Shown here in pieces: positions 61,760 through 64,000 of a stretch of 64,000 nucleotides of DNA. The notes beneath the pieces were generated by a model. It searched no databases. It was not told the DNA's origin and saw nothing but the letters and a program-made list of their open reading frames with translations. Position numbers and translations under genes: made by a program. The stretch is from the NCBI GenBank assembly GCA_002437115.1, contig DJOD01000049.1, forward strand, positions 1-64,000, written 5' to 3'. This DNA comes from Prevotella sp. UBA6447 (lineage in GTDB: Bacteria > Bacteroidota > Bacteroidia > Bacteroidales > Bacteroidaceae). Each line of letters opens with the position of its first letter. Position 1 is the stretch's first letter.

Positions 61760-62065
61760 TTACAATTCACCCAGTCCGTCGGCATCGAGGCGCAACAGAC
61801 AGAACACCGCAAAGACGACAAACAGGATGGCCATGGCCGATAAGTAGATGACGGCGCCTTTCTTGCGGGTGCCGTTGCCCTCGGTGGCTTTCAGGTATGT
61901 CTTCAGGTTGAGCACTTGGAACAGTGCCAGGAGAATAAATCCACCGAGTGCCAGAAAGAGATAGGCTTCGCCCAATCGGTTGTTGTGCTGTGTGGCCACT
62001 CCTGCCAGGACGAGCGCAAGACCCGCCCATTTCACGCCGTTGTGGCGTTTCAAGTTGTTTTCCAT
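61760..62065 (-). CDS. Small membrane protein of unknown function
   Basis: A 101-residue protein with three hydrophobic segments: KWAGLALVLAGVAT, YLFLALGGFILLALFQVL and a C-terminal AVIYLSAMAILFVVFAVF. Basic residues between segments 2 and 3 suggest a cytoplasmic loop. No known domain recognised. 19 nt upstream of nhaC, so cotranscription is likely; a promoter lies about 70 nt before its ATG. Confidence 0.65.
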   Translation of the reverse strand: MENNLKRHNGVKWAGLALVLAGVATQHNNRLGEAYLFLALGGFILLALFQVLNLKTYLKATEGNGTRKKGAVIYLSAMAILFVVFAVFCLLRLDADGLGEL

Positions 62066-62132
62066 TTGTCTTGTCTGCGAAAAGTGATGGCTTTATGTCA
62101 TGGTGTCTGCGCCGCATGGCGCAAAACGTTTG

Positions 62133-62164
62133 CAAAAGTACCACTTTTTTGTTTGTAAGACAAG
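62133..62164 (-). promoter_or_regulatory. Probable promoter of the small membrane protein / nhaC operon
   Basis: Minus-strand TACTTTTG (62140-62133) matches TAnnTTTG; CTTG (62164-62161) 20 nt upstream is a one-mismatch -33 element. Leader about 60 nt. Confidence 0.55.
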
Positions 62165-62202
62165 TTGTTCGAGGTATTTTTGTGACAGGTTGACATTTTT
62201 GC

Positions 62203-63474
62203 TCATGCGTGCTTTCCGTTGTAGGCGTCGTGGTGGCATGAGCTGTCGCCATAGGTGATGGAGCCGTCAAGGTATTTCCCAATCAGTTCATCGGTGCCGA
62301 TGACGGGGGCGCCACCGTGGATGGCTATGCCCATCTCGCCGAGCATTTCCACGGCTCCTGCTCCGAGACCGCCGCAGATGACATCGGTCACGCCCAGACC
62401 CTGCAGGAAGCGTGGCATGGCCCCGTGTGCATGTTCGGGTGCTGTAAGCACTTGTTTGCCGACCAGCGTGTTGTCGTCAATGTCGAAAATTGTCACCTGG
62501 GGTGCTTTGCCGAAGTGGGGAAAGAGCATACCGTCGGCTGTGGGAATTGCAATTTTTTGTTTCATTTCTTTTATTGTTATTGTTGAGTGTGTTGTTGAGC
62601 CCGCGACATGCGTCCGCATTTCTGTTGGCATGTTTCCTGTCAGTCGCTTGAAGAATTTCACAAAGTATGATGGGTCTTCAAAGCCCAGTTGGTAGCTGAT
62701 TTCCTTGACGCTCATGGTGGAGCTCTGAAGTTGCCGCTTGGCTTCAAGCACGATGCGGTCGTTTATGATTTGCAGTGGAGAGCGATGCGCGCTTTGGCGG
62801 ACATATGTGGCCAGACTGCGCGCTGAGATATTCAGCAAGTTGGCATACTCCTGTACGGTGTGCAGGGTGCGGAAGTTTTTCTCCAGCAACTGCCGAAACC
62901 TCACGAAGGTGCAGTTGGCAACACTTGTCACGTACAGCTTGGGCATCTTCACGCGCTCTCCGCTGCGCTGCACGCGTATGAGAAAAAGGCGCAGCAGATA
63001 TTGCATATAGTCCTTATGGGCAAACGCTCCGGTGAGCGTGTATTCGCGGTTCATCTCGCTGACGAGGCCCAGCAAGCGCTGCGCTTCATCGGACGAAACC
63101 TTAAAATAAGGAAGAGAGTCGTAGGCGTTGAACACATTGTACTTGATAAAAACACTCTCGCTCGACTCCTCATCGACCAAGAAGCTCGCGTTGAAGTGGA
63201 TGACAACACCTTGGTAATCGGTGTTGTGGTCGAAACTGTGAATCTGTCCAGGTGCCACAAAGAAGATGGTGTTGTCACTCACAGGATAGTCGACAAAGTC
63301 GACCATGTGCGTGCCATGTCCGTGACGAAACCAGATAATTTGGTAGAACCCATGTGCGTGCGGTTGCATGGGATTGCCACAGATATCAAGGAAGAAGTGT
63401 GGCATGAAGTGCAACTCCAGCTCCAGGCCGGAGTGACAATCCTCGCCAATGGCGTATGTCTTTACTTTGTCCAT
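62203..63474 (-). CDS. AraC family regulator fused in frame to a NifX/dinitrogenase-cofactor-like domain
   Basis: One open frame of 423 residues from ATG 63474 (63549 is a longer alternative). Residues 1-190 form an AraC-type cupin sensor (PHAHGFYQIIWFRHGHG); residues about 195-290 the double helix-turn-helix (SVKEISYQLGFEDPSYFVKFFKRLTG). After a short linker, residue 304 is a methionine that starts a complete NifX/NifB-C-type domain of 120 residues (KQKIAIPTADG...HFGKAPQVTIFDID, LGVTDVICGGLGAGAVEML, DSSCHHDAY). The linker DNA reads like an intergenic leader (A-rich, AATAACAATAAAAGAA before ATG 62565), so this is probably two ancestral genes joined by loss of a stop. The NifX domain may also be translated alone. 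Confidence 0.8.
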   Translation of the reverse strand: MDKVKTYAIGEDCHSGLELELHFMPHFFLDICGNPMQPHAHGFYQIIWFRHGHGTHMVDFVDYPVSDNTIFFVAPGQIHSFDHNTDYQGVVIHFNASFLVDEESSESVFIKYNVFNAYDSLPYFKVSSDEAQRLLGLVSEMNREYTLTGAFAHKDYMQYLLRLFLIRVQRSGERVKMPKLYVTSVANCTFVRFRQLLEKNFRTLHTVQEYANLLNISARSLATYVRQSAHRSPLQIINDRIVLEAKRQLQSSTMSVKEISYQLGFEDPSYFVKFFKRLTGNMPTEMRTHVAGSTTHSTITIKEMKQKIAIPTADGMLFPHFGKAPQVTIFDIDDNTLVGKQVLTAPEHAHGAMPRFLQGLGVTDVICGGLGAGAVEMLGEMGIAIHGGAPVIGTDELIGKYLDGSITYGDSSCHHDAYNGKHA

Positions 63475-63541
63475 GCTTGTTGTATTACTGGTGCTGGCAA
63501 CGTATGCTATGGGTTCTTTCCATGGCAGATTTTGTCTTTCG

Positions 63542-63650
63542 CATGGCAAATTTACATATAAATTTCGACGTTAGGGATTGACATGCGTAAATTTACCATT
63601 CTGTTTCGATAATGTACAATGGAAAGTGACGGGGAAGTGCGTAATTTTGC
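63542..63650. promoter_or_regulatory. Candidate operator repeats in the divergent AraC/63690 region
   Basis: CATGGCAAATTTAC (63542-63555) and CATGCGTAAATTTAC (63582-63596) are near copies about 40 nt apart, and a looser copy, GTGCGTAATTTTGC, lies at 63637-63650. The second contains the palindrome GTAAATTTAC. Spacing near a whole number of helix turns suits an AraC-type dimer. TAATTTTG at 63642-63649 may be the -7 element of the plus-strand gene. Confidence 0.45.
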
Positions 63651-63689
63651 AACTGACAAAACATAATTAACCCTATAAAAAAGACGAAC

Positions 63690-63986
63690 ATGGAAAAAGT
63701 GAATGCTTATCTTCAGATTACGATGAAGATCAAGGAGAGTGACCGCAAGAGCGCGGCCAAGGTTTATTTCGACTACCGCCAGCCGTTCCTCGACACCATC
63801 GAGGGCGCGTTGACAAAGAGCCTGCTCGTGCGCGATGAGGACGTGCAGGTGCTGCATGGCTTCGACTCGGCGGAGCACGCTGCTGCCTATCTTGAGTCGG
63901 ATATGTTTAAGAACGATGTGGCGAAAGGTCTCTCGCCTTATTTCCAGGCTGACCCTGAGATACGCATCTTCACGGTGGCCGGATAA
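63690..63986 (+). CDS. Small conserved protein, dimeric alpha/beta-barrel-like
   Basis: A 98-residue soluble protein: VNAYLQITMKI as first strand, a helix (FDYRQPFLDTIEGALTKSLL), VQVLHGFDSAEHAAAYLES as strand and helix, and a final EIRIFTVA strand. This order resembles a ferredoxin-like/dimeric alpha-beta barrel such as the antibiotic biosynthesis monooxygenase type, but key residues are not assignable. It is divergent from the AraC-NifX gene and shares its upstream region, so it is a likely target of that regulator. Confidence 0.65.
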   Translation: MEKVNAYLQITMKIKESDRKSAAKVYFDYRQPFLDTIEGALTKSLLVRDEDVQVLHGFDSAEHAAAYLESDMFKNDVAKGLSPYFQADPEIRIFTVAG

Positions 63987-64000
63987 TACGGGGAAGGATA

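Noticed and set aside
1..64000. CRISPR array, rRNA, tRNA, integrase or complete insertion sequence
   Set aside because: No regular repeat-spacer pattern, conserved RNA core sequence, tyrosine recombinase or transposase was recognised on either strand, within the limits of reading by eye.

Overview
This 64-kb window looks like chromosomal DNA of a Bacteroidales bacterium, most likely Prevotella/Segatella-like. The reasons are Bacteroidota-type promoters (TTTG, about 20 nt, TAnnTTTG), weak or absent Shine-Dalgarno sequences, family content (DUF4422, DUF4924, HU-related proteins, NigD-like lipoprotein, a TonB receptor with an acidic surface lipoprotein, LAB_N proteins) and secreted glycoside hydrolases. 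No rRNA, tRNA, CRISPR array, integrase or complete insertion sequence was seen.

Region 1 (1-15,081, + strand, visibly AT-rich) is a capsular or exopolysaccharide locus. It holds a DUF4422 protein, a Wzx-type flippase, two acyltransferases, several GT2 and GT4/GT-B glycosyltransferases, a Caps_synth/GT32-like transferase, a pyruvyl transferase and an EpsG-like polymerase. Many genes overlap by 4 nt. The first acyltransferase is split by a frameshift in a G7 tract. Region 2 (15,132-18,988) continues the theme in GC-rich DNA: GT2, a five-bladed-propeller protein, GT4 and a nucleotidyltransferase-fold protein.

Region 3 (19,593-37,335) is mostly carbohydrate handling and surface proteins: a very large GH2 beta-galactosidase-type enzyme, a NagB-like/PIG-L fusion, a secreted Ig-like repeat protein whose signal peptide is put out of frame by a G9 tract, a small acidic peptide, a NigD-like lipoprotein, an HU-related protein, a YitT transporter, a GH30 enzyme and a BNR-propeller protein. 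The BNR gene is the last of a four-gene minus-strand operon (helicase, small protein, MATE transporter, BNR protein) joined by ATGA overlaps.

Region 4 (41,316-51,921) holds an orphan iron-type ABC ATPase, a PfkB kinase, and a four-gene minus-strand operon (GT39 transferase, DPM-type GT2, LAB_N membrane protein, UDP-glucuronate-4-epimerase-like enzyme) that reads like an envelope-lipid sugar modification system. A TonB receptor plus beta-helix lipoprotein pair follows. Region 5 (52,148-63,986) is mainly housekeeping on the minus strand: a secreted protein, prfC, rfbD, a DUF4924 protein, a LysE exporter, a ClC channel, a Sua5/YrdC enzyme, an NhaC antiporter and a small membrane protein. It ends with an AraC regulator translated in one frame with a NifX-like domain, divergent from a small ferredoxin-fold-like protein.

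The most unusual points are the two frame-breaking poly-G tracts in surface-related genes (phase variation or sequencing error), the AraC-NifX read-through fusion, the NagB/PIG-L fusion with replaced catalytic residues, the putative lipid A uronic-acid operon, and several promoters that predict leaderless mRNAs. All family assignments are from reading motifs; no database search was run.
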